From: Kitasatospora aureofaciens
Lineage (GTDB): Bacteria > Actinomycetota > Actinomycetes > Streptomycetales > Streptomycetaceae
NCBI RefSeq assembly: GCF_001188955.3
Contig: NZ_JPRF03000021.1
Coordinates: forward strand, 549,389-613,388
Reading direction: 5' to 3'
Length of the DNA: 64,000 nt
The position numbers and the translations under genes were made by a program. Below, piece after piece: positions 25,916-34,025 of the stretch (its first letter is position 1; each line of letters opens with the position of its first letter). The notes beneath the pieces were generated by a model. The model was not told where the DNA came from. It searched no databases and saw nothing but the letters and a program-made list of their open reading frames with translations.

Positions 25916-26767
25916 TCATGGCTTTGTCGGCGTGCCTGCTGGGACGGTTGCGCTGGGGGGCGACGTAGCGAGGCACCTCAAGGCCGTCTCGGTGGCTGGA
26001 TCCTGTGCCGGGCTCAGCGCGACGATGCGTTGGCGGGGGTCACCGGGCAGGTCGAGGTTCTCGAGGTGCAGGGCCAGCACGCCGGCATCGGGGTGTCTGA
26101 GGTTCTTGACCCCGGCGGCCCGCAGTTCCACATCGCCGGCTGACCAGTGGGTTTGGAAGGACTGGCTGGCGGCGGTTAAGACGTCGATCAGCTGTGCCAG
26201 TTCACTGTCCGCCGGGTGACGGGCGCGGACGAGTCGTAGTTGAGCGGCGGTGGCTGCGGCTATTTCGTCCCAGTCAAGGTAGAAGTCCGCGGCGGTCGGG
26301 CTCAGGAAGAGGTGGCGGGCCAGGTTGCGTTGCGAGTCCGGTTCGGCCAGTACCGGCTCGAAGAGCCGCGCGCCCAGTTCGTTCGAGGCGAGGACGTCGA
26401 AGCGGTCGTTGATGACGAGGGCGGCGACCGACGCCATGCGGTCGAGCATGCGCAGCAGTTCCGGCCGGACCTGTACGGGCTGGTGACCATTCGGATGGCG
26501 CGGAGGGTGGGCGAGGGAGCTGAGGTGGGTGCTTTCCACCTTGTCCAGGCGCAGTGCGCGCGCGATGGCGCCGAGCACCTCCGGGGAGGGGCTGGACGAC
26601 CTGCCCTGCTCAAGGCGCTGGTAGTACTCCACGCTGATCCCGACGAGCTGGGCGACCTCCTCGCGGCGCAGACCGGACACGCGGCGCCGGGCGCCGGGCC
26701 GCAGACCGACGGACTCGGGGGTCACGCGGGCCCGGCGTGAGTGCAGGAAAGCCCCCAGATCTTCCAT
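25916..26767 (-). CDS. MmyB-type XRE regulator
   Basis: The start is taken as the ATG preceded by TGGAG; in-frame ATGs also lie 9 and 24 bases upstream. The N-terminal helix-turn-helix reads RRRVSGLRREEVAQLVGISV then EYYQRLEQGRSSSPS, followed by a MmyB-like ligand-binding domain with VLASNELGARLF and LRHPDAGVLALHLENLDLPG. Members of this family sense small, often fatty-acid-like ligands and usually repress the divergent neighbour gene. The divergent gene is the start of a carboxymuconolactone decarboxylase homologue, which fits that pattern but is now truncated. Confidence 0.85.
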   Translation of the reverse strand: MEDLGAFLHSRRARVTPESVGLRPGARRRVSGLRREEVAQLVGISVEYYQRLEQGRSSSPSPEVLGAIARALRLDKVESTHLSSLAHPPRHPNGHQPVQVRPELLRMLDRMASVAALVINDRFDVLASNELGARLFEPVLAEPDSQRNLARHLFLSPTAADFYLDWDEIAAATAAQLRLVRARHPADSELAQLIDVLTAASQSFQTHWSAGDVELRAAGVKNLRHPDAGVLALHLENLDLPGDPRQRIVALSPAQDPATETALRCLATSPPSATVPAGTPTKP

Positions 26768-26892
26768 GAACTCCATTATGGCAAGGCGCATGGTGGCCCT
26801 CGCAGTACCCGTACAGGCAGGGCCTGGAGCGTTCCGCCACGAGGCGGCAGGCTCTCACCTGCACGCATCGCACGAGCCCGGGAGGTTTGGAC

Positions 26893-27090
26893 ATGCCGAC
26901 ACGGTACGAGCGGGGTCGGGCTCGGCAGGCCGAGCTGAGTGGGGCAGGCGAGATTCGGCAGCGGGTCTACGACTCTCTGGCCGACATTGCACCGGACCTG
27001 CCGCGACTGGCCGTCGAGTTCGCCTACGGCGATATCCATGCCCGGCCTGGACTGGACGCCGGGCGACGGGAACTGGATCGTCCGTGCTGA
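26893..27090 (+). pseudogene. carboxymuconolactone decarboxylase-like N-terminal fragment
   Basis: Behind GGGAGG the ATG opens MPTRYERGRARQAELSG, then RVYDSLADIAPDLPRLAVEF and AYGDIHARPGLD, which is the conserved N-terminus of the carboxymuconolactone decarboxylase/AhpD-like family. The similarity stops before the catalytic cysteine region and the frame ends soon after, so only the first third of the gene remains. It is divergent from the MmyB regulator, its probable controller. The stretch 27091-27257 has no gene. Confidence 0.6.
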
Positions 27091-27257
27091 CGTCGGGACA
27101 CCTTGTCCTGCGTCAACCCCACCGCGGCGGCCAGTGGCGCGACGACGGCGCCCTTCGCGAGGTGGCCGTGCGGGGCGAGCACCGGAGGGCCGGACGGCGG
27201 CGAAGTCGAGGCATGAGCGCCTGCGGCCCGTCGGTGACGAGCTCCGCGCGTACGGCC

Positions 27258-27953
27258 CTACCTCTTCACCGTGAAGTAGTCGCGCCCATCCACTGTCAGC
27301 TCGAGCACGGTGCCGTAGCGGGCGCGCGCCTCGGCCACTTTCCCTGCCCCTTCCGGAACTTGCGCGCAACGGTGGTACGTGCCGCCGCCGGACGGCGACA
27401 GACAGGGCGCGGGCTCCTCGATCCGGTTCACGAGCGCCAGATCCAGCCGGTCCCAGTCGATCGCGAGCCCGTCTGCCGTCAGCCGCGGGCTGGGCATCGG
27501 CCGGCCGTCTGGATAGTGACCACGGGTGCGCTGGTACTCCAGGGCGTAGCGGACGGTGCCGGTCGCGTACGGTCCGTCCTGGCCCTTCTCGTCCACCGGA
27601 CCCCACCTGGTGAGGCCGGCCGCGCGGATCCCGGGCAGCACCGAGGTGATGTCTCCCCGGACACCGAAGTCCGCGGTGGCGTGCATCTTGCAGTTCAACA
27701 CCACCTGCGTACCTGGCTCGAGAAGGTTCTGGGAACCCCTCTCGCAGGTGTCCTCGAGCAGGGTCACTACGGGCTCCAGCCCCTCCACCCGGCCCAGGCG
27801 ATCGATCAGGTCACGGATTCGTGCCTCCTCCGCCTTGGAGGCGTCCGGCTGCACGCTCCACGAGGCGATCGACATCTTCGGAGAACGGTATGAGCAGCTC
27901 CGCTGCGACCGGCCGGACGACTTCCAGGTGAGCCGTGAGGAGTATGGCCGCAA
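27258..27953 (-). CDS. hypothetical protein, possibly 5'-truncated
   Basis: The frame gives up to 231 residues; the part from about residue 27 (an ATG at 27875) looks protein-like: KAEEARIRDLIDRLGRVEGL, EPVVTLLEDTCERGSQNLLE, PGTQVVLNCKMHATADFGVR and a C-terminal LELTVDGRDYFTVKR. It resembles small secreted or plasmid-borne streptomycete proteins of unknown role, but no signal peptide is present. The frame begins only about 30 bp from the isolated transposon end at 27985-28033, so the true N-terminus may have been lost. The start is uncertain. Confidence 0.45.
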   Translation of the reverse strand: MRPYSSRLTWKSSGRSQRSCSYRSPKMSIASWSVQPDASKAEEARIRDLIDRLGRVEGLEPVVTLLEDTCERGSQNLLEPGTQVVLNCKMHATADFGVRGDITSVLPGIRAAGLTRWGPVDEKGQDGPYATGTVRYALEYQRTRGHYPDGRPMPSPRLTADGLAIDWDRLDLALVNRIEEPAPCLSPSGGGTYHRCAQVPEGAGKVAEARARYGTVLELTVDGRDYFTVKR

Positions 27954-27984
27954 CGTCTACACCTGACCCGGGGACGGCGTCTCG

Positions 27985-28033
27985 ATCGGTCAAACTCACC
28001 TGGCAATCGGTCAAGGGCATCTGTCACAGGACA
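27985..28033 (-). mobile_element. isolated transposon end related to the TIR cassettes
   Basis: In reverse complement this begins TGTCCTGTGACAG and continues with TTGACCGATTGCCA and GAGTTTGACC, matching the tips of MIC-1 and of the element at 62631-62989. It lies exactly where a SUKH gene fragment breaks off. No partner end was found nearby, so the rest of this element has been lost. Confidence 0.65.
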
Positions 28034-28035
28034 TC

Positions 28036-28200
28036 CGTAACGCCCGGTAGTCCGCAGGCAGTTGGAAACCGAGCACCTTGGGCCGCTGCTCCCACGGGAC
28101 CGGGACCACTCCGCCCGCGGGCGGCGGCCCGATCACGGCGCCGAGCCGGTCCAGCATCGCCTCGATGTCCACGTCTGCTCCCGTCAGCCGCCCGTAACCG
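28036..28200 (-). pseudogene. SUKH (SMI1/KNR4) N-terminal fragment
   Basis: The minus strand reads MLDRLGAVIGPPPAGG, then VPVPWEQRPKVLGFQLPADY before the transposon end at 28033 interrupts it. The LGFQLPADYR box is the typical first motif of SUKH-family proteins, many of which are immunity proteins against toxins. Only the N-terminal third remains. Confidence 0.5.
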
Positions 28201-28232
28201 CCGGAGGGTATCGGCTTCCGGTGACAGCGCAG

Positions 28233-28366
28233 GCGGGCACCCCCCCCCGACCCTGGGCGCCTTCCTCCAAGGCGTGGCCGAGGCCTTGGAGCACATGGAG
28301 AACCGGCACTATGGCGGCACGGTCTCCCGCCCCATGCTGAACGAGGACGGCGCGGTGTACTGGTAG
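28233..28366 (+). pseudogene. probable SUKH-type C-terminal fragment
   Basis: The plus strand reads LGAFLQGVAEALEHMENRHY, then GGTVSRPMLNEDGAVYW and stops. The helix followed by a DGxxYW end is like the C-terminus of SUKH proteins. It has no start of its own and lies opposite the N-terminal SUKH scrap. The family is inferred from pattern only. Confidence 0.35.
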
Positions 28367-28490
28367 ACGTCGACGGGTCACCTAGCTATAAAACTGTCGG
28401 ACGTTGGTGACGCGCGTCACACCTGACTTCTGTCAGCAATCGGGGCGCCGTCTCGTTCAAGGGGCACGTGAACGAGACAGGAGCATCGCC

Positions 28491-29681
28491 ATGAAGCACC
28501 GCATCGTGGTACTCGGCGCTGGATACGCCGGGGCCTTCGCCGCCGGAAACCTGGCCCGGCGGCTCTCACCCGCCGACACCGAGATCACCGTCGTCAATGC
28601 CGTGCCCGACTTCGTTGAGCGGATGCGGCTTCACCAGCTTGCGATCGGCCAGGACCTCGCGTTCCGCAAGCTCGCCGACGTATTCGCGGGCACCGGGGTG
28701 CGGCTGCGGCTGGCACGCGTCACCGGCGTCGACCCCGAGCGCAGGACTGTCGCCGTGACCGGCGAGGACGGCGACGGCGAGCTGGCGTACGACACGCTTC
28801 TCTACGCGCTCGGCAGCTCGGTCGCTCACCATGGCGTGCCCGGCGTGGCCGAGTACGCCTTCGATGTGACGGGCCGGTCCTCGGCGCTGCGTCTGCGCGA
28901 GCGCCTGGCCGGCCTGGGCGAGGGCGGGACCGTGCTGGTCGTCGGTGAGGGGCTGACCGGCATTGAGACCGCCACCGAGTTCGCCGAGTCGCGGCCCGAT
29001 CTCTCGGTCGCGCTCGCCGCCCGCGGCGAGCTGGGTGCCTGGCTCTCCCCGAAGGCCCGCCACCACCTGCGCCAGGCTTTCGACCGGTTCGGCATCACTG
29101 TCCACGAGCACACCGCCATCGAAGCGGTCGAGCCGACACGGGCGATCGCCGCCGACGGTACGGCCGTCCCTGCCGACGTAACCGTGTGGTCGGCCGGGTT
29201 CGCCGTGCATCCGATTGCGGCCGCCAGCGGCCTGGAGGTCGCCGAGACCGGCCAGATCGTCGTCGACCGCACCATGCGCTCGGTCTCGCACCCGGACGTG
29301 TACGCCGCCGGCGACAGCGCCTACGCGATCGGTGACAACGGTCGGCCGCTGCCGATGTCCTGCGGCTCGGCCGGCTATACCAACATGCAGGCAACCGCCG
29401 CGATCATCGCGCGCCTGACCGGCAGCAAGGTCCCGACCACCGCGCTGAAGTACTACGGCAACACCATCAGCCTCGGGCAGCGGGACGCGATCCTCCAGAC
29501 GGTGGACGAGGAGGCCCGATCGAAGTCCTGGTACCTGGGCGGCAGGCCCGCCGCGCGGCTCAAGTCGGGTGTGCTCAAGGGGTCCCGGTGGAGCATCGCC
29601 CACCCGACCTTCGGCATGCCGAAGCGCAAGCGCCGCCTGGCCATCGCGAAGGACCGGTCCGATGCGCCGGTCTCCGCATAG
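28491..29681 (+). CDS. NAD(P)/FAD-dependent oxidoreductase (NADH dehydrogenase-like)
   Basis: The ATG follows ACAGGAG. The 396-residue protein begins with an FAD motif IVVLGAGYAGAFAAGNLA, has a second nucleotide motif VLVVGEGLTGIETATEFAE, and the ATG-like motif VYAAGDSAYA near residue 270. This is the arrangement of type II NADH dehydrogenase-like flavoproteins, although the usual C-terminal membrane anchor is absent. The ECF sigma factor gene follows after 10 bp, so the two form an operon. Oxidoreductases of this kind are a typical partner of ECF41/SigJ-like sigma factors. Confidence 0.88.
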   Translation: MKHRIVVLGAGYAGAFAAGNLARRLSPADTEITVVNAVPDFVERMRLHQLAIGQDLAFRKLADVFAGTGVRLRLARVTGVDPERRTVAVTGEDGDGELAYDTLLYALGSSVAHHGVPGVAEYAFDVTGRSSALRLRERLAGLGEGGTVLVVGEGLTGIETATEFAESRPDLSVALAARGELGAWLSPKARHHLRQAFDRFGITVHEHTAIEAVEPTRAIAADGTAVPADVTVWSAGFAVHPIAAASGLEVAETGQIVVDRTMRSVSHPDVYAAGDSAYAIGDNGRPLPMSCGSAGYTNMQATAAIIARLTGSKVPTTALKYYGNTISLGQRDAILQTVDEEARSKSWYLGGRPAARLKSGVLKGSRWSIAHPTFGMPKRKRRLAIAKDRSDAPVSA

Positions 29682-29691
29682 CCTGTGCCTC

Positions 29692-30630
29692 ATGGACAGC
29701 GTCGCCATCGATCGGTTCGAGGCCAGCCGGGGCCTGCTGGCCCCGCTCGCGTACCGCCTGCTCGGCTCGGCCGCCGATGCCGAGGACGCCGTGCAGGAGG
29801 CGTTCCTGCGCTGGCAGGCCGCGGACCGGGACCAGATCGAGGTGCCGGAGGCGTGGCTGACGAAAGTCGTCACCAACCTCTGCCTTGACCGGCTCCGTTC
29901 GGCGCAGGCACGCCATGAGCGCGCTGCCGGGGACTGGCTGCCCGAGCCGCTGCTCGAAGGCGACCCGATGCTCGGCCCGGCTGACACCTTCGAGCAGCGC
30001 GAATCCGTTTCCTTGGCCGTACTGACGCTGATGGAGCGCCTCTCGCCGGTCGAGCGGGCCGCTTTCGTCCTGCGCGAGGCGTTCTCGTACCCGCACGCCG
30101 AGATCGCCAGGATCCTCGACATAAGCGAGTCCGCGAGCCAGCAACATGTCCACCGGGCCCGGCGCCGGGTCGCCACCGAGCGCCGTGGCGGCGACGTGGT
30201 GGACCCCGCGTCCGCACGCCGGGTCGTCGAGGAGTTCCTCGCCGCCGCCACGTCGGGGCGCACCGAACGGCTGGTGGCGCTGCTCACCGACGACGCGGTC
30301 GCGGTCTCGGACGGCGCCGGACTGGCCAGGCGGCTGCTGTGGTACAACACGCGCGAGCGGATCGCCTCCTACGTGCGGGCCGGCTTCAAGCCCACGCCGG
30401 CGAAGCGGCGGATGGCCGGCGGTTCCCCCGCGCTCCATATCGCGCTGCTCAACGGCTCCCCGGCCGTCATGGCCGTGATCGAGGGCCGGGTCGTGGGCGT
30501 GGTGGCGTTCGAGGTCAGTGACGGCAAGGTCGCGTCCCTGCGCGGCATCGCCGCCGCGGACCGGCTCACGCGCCTCAACGAGGCCTGGCGGCAGCACGAA
30601 CCCGACGCGCCGGTCATCAACGCATGGTGA
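29692..30630 (+). CDS. ECF sigma factor with SnoaL-like C-terminal domain (SigJ/ECF41 type)
   Basis: 312 residues. Region 2 is seen as LAYRLLGSAADAEDAVQEAF..RWQ and WLTKVVTNLCLDRLRSA; region 4 as LMERLSPVERAAFVLREAFS then YPHAEIARILDISESASQQH. From about residue 175 to the end there is a SnoaL-like extension (VVEEFLAAATSGRTERLVAL). In ECF41 proteins this extension replaces an anti-sigma factor and tunes activity. The oxidoreductase encoded 10 bp upstream is the type of partner expected. The start lacks a good ribosome site, so translation is probably coupled to the upstream gene. Confidence 0.88.
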   Translation: MDSVAIDRFEASRGLLAPLAYRLLGSAADAEDAVQEAFLRWQAADRDQIEVPEAWLTKVVTNLCLDRLRSAQARHERAAGDWLPEPLLEGDPMLGPADTFEQRESVSLAVLTLMERLSPVERAAFVLREAFSYPHAEIARILDISESASQQHVHRARRRVATERRGGDVVDPASARRVVEEFLAAATSGRTERLVALLTDDAVAVSDGAGLARRLLWYNTRERIASYVRAGFKPTPAKRRMAGGSPALHIALLNGSPAVMAVIEGRVVGVVAFEVSDGKVASLRGIAAADRLTRLNEAWRQHEPDAPVINAW

Positions 30631-30792
30631 CCAGAGCCATCGGAATCCGGTGAACTGAGTCGGAGCGAGGACGCCCCTTCGGCGCCGCGCTGCACAGCAG
30701 CGGAGGGGGGCGAAGCACGTTGGTCTCCCGAATCAGACCGGCCATGCAGTTCTGACCCCCGATGGCCAACCATCGGTCGGCACAGTGGCCAC

Positions 30793-31581
30793 CTACGAAT
30801 CGTCACGGGGGGCTGCCAGGGTAGCTCCATCGCGTCGCAGGGAGGCGGGTGTACGGCCGATGAAGTCCCGTGCGGTACGGGTGAGGTGGGCCTGGTCGGC
30901 GAAGCCTGCAGTGGCTGCGGCAACGGCGGCAGCCCCAGCCGGCAGGTCGGCGACTGCGGTACGGAGCCGGCCCCATCGCCGCAGGCGGGTGAGCGTGATG
31001 CCCACGTCCTGCCGGACCAAGGTGCGCAGCCGCGGTGCCGACAGGCCGACCTCCTCGGCGATGGACGCGAGGGGCATGTCCGAATCGCGGAGCATACATA
31101 CGTAGAGGGCGTGGGCGACTCTCGGGTCGAGCGGTGTTGGGCGCCCTGCGACTGCCCGCAGTTCGGTGAATCCGGCGGCCAGATCCACCTGGGTGCCGGG
31201 GCCGTCGGGACCGGCGGTCCCGAGCGCAGCGAGCAGGCGGCGGACCTCGCCTGCATCGAGTCGTATCGGCCCCGGGCAGGAGGGCAACAGCCAGGAGTCG
31301 ACGAACAGCGCGATGTAGGGAGAGGTGGCCGCGCAGACGTGGGCCAGCTGGGGCGGGACGATCAGCCCGGGGGCTGCCACCATGCGTAGTCCCGGTTGGA
31401 GGAGTTCGGCGTGGCCGCCGATGGAGAGCACGGCTTTCCACGCGGGCAACCGGTGCTCGGAGACGCGAAATGGGCGGGACTCGGCGAACATCGTCGCCTC
31501 GGTACCGGCAGCGAAGACGATGCGGCGATCGTTTTGTTCAAGCTCCCAGGCGCGGGGCGATCGGATCATCACCCTATGCAC
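30793..31581 (-). CDS. AraC-family regulator
   Basis: 262 residues with a cupin-like N-terminal sensing half (RVSEHRLPAWKAVLSIGGHA, then GLIVPPQLAHVCAA) and a C-terminal double helix-turn-helix, with MPLASIAEEVGLSAPRLRTL and AAATAGFADQAHLTRTARDF followed by IGRTPASLRR. This is the standard AraC DNA-binding signature. It is divergent from a fragment of an FAD oxidoreductase that was probably its target. An alternative start 12 bases downstream is possible. Confidence 0.85.
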   Translation of the reverse strand: MHRVMIRSPRAWELEQNDRRIVFAAGTEATMFAESRPFRVSEHRLPAWKAVLSIGGHAELLQPGLRMVAAPGLIVPPQLAHVCAATSPYIALFVDSWLLPSCPGPIRLDAGEVRRLLAALGTAGPDGPGTQVDLAAGFTELRAVAGRPTPLDPRVAHALYVCMLRDSDMPLASIAEEVGLSAPRLRTLVRQDVGITLTRLRRWGRLRTAVADLPAGAAAVAAATAGFADQAHLTRTARDFIGRTPASLRRDGATLAAPRDDS

Positions 31582-31605
31582 GCTATCGCTGCCGTCGCCC
31601 TGGGG

Positions 31606-31820
31606 CGACGCTGTCGTTGCGTCAACGGCTCAGCGGTACTCCGGTCGAGTTGGTCGTCGGTCAGGTGACCGCGATCGACACCACTGCCCGGACCGTGTGG
31701 ATCGGCGACGAGCCCCGGGTGATCGGCTACGACACCCTGGTCTACGCGGTGGGCAGCCAGGCACGGCTTGACGATGTTCCGGGAGCAGCCGTGCACGCAC
31801 ACGCCGTCGCCGGCCCTGAG
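31606..31820 (+). pseudogene. FAD oxidoreductase internal fragment
   Basis: The frame reads LRQRLSGTPVELVVGQVTAI, then TARTVWIGDEPRVIGYDTLV and YAVGSQARLDDVPGAAVHA. This corresponds to the central FAD-domain region of the same oxidoreductase family as the gene at 28491. The N-terminal GxGxxG part is missing and the right side is cut by an IS5-type element. It was probably the gene controlled by the divergent AraC protein. Confidence 0.65.
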
Positions 31821-31922
31821 AGGACGTTAAGTCCCTTTATTCATGGTTGGGGATCACTCGTTCGTGTGATCGTTCGACGAACTGGCGTGCTGGCCGGGGG
31901 GGTAGGTGATGTTGTGCGGCGT

Positions 31923-32380
31923 ATGGAGAGACCGGCGTATCCGAGTGACGTGACAGACGAGCAGTGGGAACTGGTCAGACCGATGATCGAGTCGTGGAAG
32001 CAGGAGCGGGTGGCCCGGTCGGCGACCGGAGATCCTGGGTCCTGCGACCTGCGGGAGGTCGTGAACGCGATCTTCTACCAGAACCGGACGGGCTGTCAGT
32101 GGCGTTACCTCCCGCACGACCTGCCGCCGTGGTCGGCGGTGTTCTACTACTTCACGCTGTGGCGGCAGGACGGCCTTGACCAGCGAATACAGGAGCTGCT
32201 GCGCTGCCAGGTGCGGGAGAGAGCCAAGCGATTAGAGGACCCGTCCCTCGTGATCATCGACACCCAGTCCGTCCGTGCGGCGGCCGGTGTCCCGAAGACC
32301 ACGACGGGACTGGACGCCGGCAAGAAGGTGCCGGGCCGTAAGCGTGGGCTCGTGGTCGATGTGCTGGGCCTGATCACCTC
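31923..32380 (+). pseudogene. IS5-family transposase, 3'-truncated
   Basis: From an ATG the frame reads MERPAYPSDVTDEQWELVRP, then AIFYQNRTGCQWRYLPHDLP, YYFTLWRQDGLDQRIQELLR and DPSLVIIDTQSVRAA. This is the N-terminal half of an IS5-family transposase with its first catalytic Asp (IIDTQSV). The reading joins a different repeat (R6) at about 32378, so the second half is lost. The left end of the element is probably at about 31825. Confidence 0.75.
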
Positions 32381-32713
32381 CAACACGCGCTGCGCCGTGA
32401 GCACCACCGGCAGGACGTCGCCGACCGTGCCCGCGAGGCCGCCCACCAGGCCCACCAGACCACCGACCTCGCCCACCGACGCCTCGCCGGCACCGCAGCC
32501 CAACCCCTCTACACCGCCCTCAACCGCGCCGGCATCCACACCCTCACCGACGACGACCGCCAAGCCGTCCGCAACCTCACCCACCACCTCGACCCCGCCA
32601 CGCTGCGCCAGGTCATGAGCTGGCTGGAGCACACCCGTACCGCGGCACTCGCGCTGCGCGGCACCGAGCAGGCCTCGCCCGTCCGTCCCAGGGCGCGCCG
32701 CAGCCAGTTCTGA
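32378..32713 (+). pseudogene. C-terminal fragment of the 46-47 kb coiled-coil protein (repeat R6, copy 1)
   Basis: In the frame ending at 32713 the sequence reads REHHRQDVADRAREAAHQ, TTDLAHRRLAGTAAQPLYTA, LNRAGIHTLTDDDRQAVRNL and ATLRQVMSWLEHTRTAAL. It is more than 85 percent identical in DNA to 46919-47254, including the stop codon, and is therefore a partial duplicate of that gene. It is fused to the truncated IS5 transposase and has no start. Confidence 0.7.
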
Positions 32714-32751
32714 CCGACCGAGCGGGCCCCAAGGCACCTGCCCCTTCCGTT

Positions 32752-32789
32752 GCGCGCCCCCAGCCGGTGACTTCCGGCTGGGGGCGCGC
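32752..32789. terminator. 16-bp perfect hairpin
   Basis: Perfect arms at 32752-32767 and 32774-32789 enclose a 6-base loop, 38 bp after the end of the R6 fragment. A rho-independent-like terminator without a T tract, as is common in actinomycetes. Confidence 0.7.
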
Positions 32790-33600
32790 TGCTCCGACGT
32801 CACCGTCGCGCTGTCCACAGCCAACCCCGGCCAGGTGGCGCCATGACGACGACGAAGAAGACCACAGCGCCCTGCTAGGCCCACACCGCCGACAGCTGGG
32901 GCAACTGCCCGGTGGCAGAACTGCGCACCGCCCAGACACGGCTCCTGGCGCTACTGGAGCGGTACGCCGACGGCCCGCTGAGCATGGACGACCGGTTCAG
33001 CCCGGACGACCACCCAGCGGGCGATCCGCCTGCTTGCGGCTCTCCTGGATGTGCCCCCCCAGAGCCGTACGCCGCCACGCCCGCGGCTCCCGCTGGCCCG
33101 CCGGCCGCAAGCTGCGCCAGGCGGTGAACCACCGGGGTGTTCACGAGTGGGGCTGACCAGCGGGGCGAGAGCAGGGTTGAAGATCGCTTCCCAAATGGCG
33201 AGTGATCGTTTCCCGAAAGAACTGGGGCGCTGTTGGTCGGCGTGCCGGGCAGGCTGTGCGACCGGCCGGCGAAGACGAACCCGTTGATCCTGGATTCCAG
33301 GTTCAGGTCGCGACCGGCTTGCTGGCCTTGGTGTTGGTCGCCGCGATGGCCCTGGCGCGCTCGAAGGCGGCGACGGGGTCGCGCTCACCGGTCCACGGCC
33401 CGGCACCACAGAAGGGGCCACTGGAATCCCCGGTGCGGGATGCCGTACCCGGTGTCCCTGAGCACTCGGCGTGCGATGCCGCCGCCCTGCCGGAACCGGC
33501 CCGGCATATCAACTGAGCAAGCATCAGTTCTGCTGACGCTAAGAGCGGTTCGACGGCTACCCTGGGCCTGTTGGGAGGGATCGGATCGGACGGGAGGGGC
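32790..33600. other. decayed coding region, no intact gene
   Basis: Protein-like scraps can be read: VAELRTAQTRLLALLERYAD near 32912 on the plus strand, followed in another frame by RAIRLLAALLDVPPQ, and VLRDTGYGIPHRGFQWPLLW on the minus strand near 33400-33500, followed in another frame by DPVAAFERARAI. Frame changes and stops break all of them. They look like relics of at least two genes I cannot name. Confidence 0.4.
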
Positions 33601-33605
33601 AAGGA

Positions 33606-34025
33606 ATGGATCCGGAGCTGATAGGTCTGGCGTCTGCCGCTGCCACGGCGCTGGTGGGCCGACTTGCGGCTGATGGCTGGGAGCAGGCCAAGCGGGCGGT
33701 GGTCGCCCTGTGGCGCCGGTCCGGCCGGGCGAACGAGGCCGAGGTAGTAGCGGGCGAGCTGGAGGAGTGCCGCAGCGAACTCCTGGCCTCCGGCCAGTCC
33801 GAAGAAGGCCAGGCCGCGGCACGCGAGATGGCGATCGAGTGGCGTGGCCGGCTGCGCGGTCTGCTCGCCGCCGAACCGGCGCTGGCCGAGGAACTGCGCG
33901 CGCTGCTGACCGAACTGCGCCCCGACCAGCCCGAGTCCGGCGCGCGGGTGGAGATGCACGGCACCGCGTCGGACCAAGCGAAGATCTACATGTCCGGCGG
34001 CTCCATGCACATCAGCGGTTCATGA
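33606..34025 (+). CDS. small helical effector-like protein with C-terminal amyloid-type motif
   Basis: The ATG is preceded by GGGAGGGG. The 139-residue protein is almost all helix: a hydrophobic/amphipathic N-terminus (LIGLASAAATALVGRLAADG), charged helices in the middle, then a short beta-prone tail AKIYMSGGSMHISGS. Residues 121-136 align without gaps with residues 14-29 of the adjacent STAND protein (pattern ASxxxxIYxxxGxxxI). This matches the described bacterial amyloid-signalling (BASS) arrangement, where a Bell-type membrane-active domain carries the motif at its C-terminus. The gene overlaps the STAND gene by 4 bp (ATGA). Cell-death activity is inferred, not shown. Confidence 0.75.
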   Translation: MDPELIGLASAAATALVGRLAADGWEQAKRAVVALWRRSGRANEAEVVAGELEECRSELLASGQSEEGQAAAREMAIEWRGRLRGLLAAEPALAEELRALLTELRPDQPESGARVEMHGTASDQAKIYMSGGSMHISGS

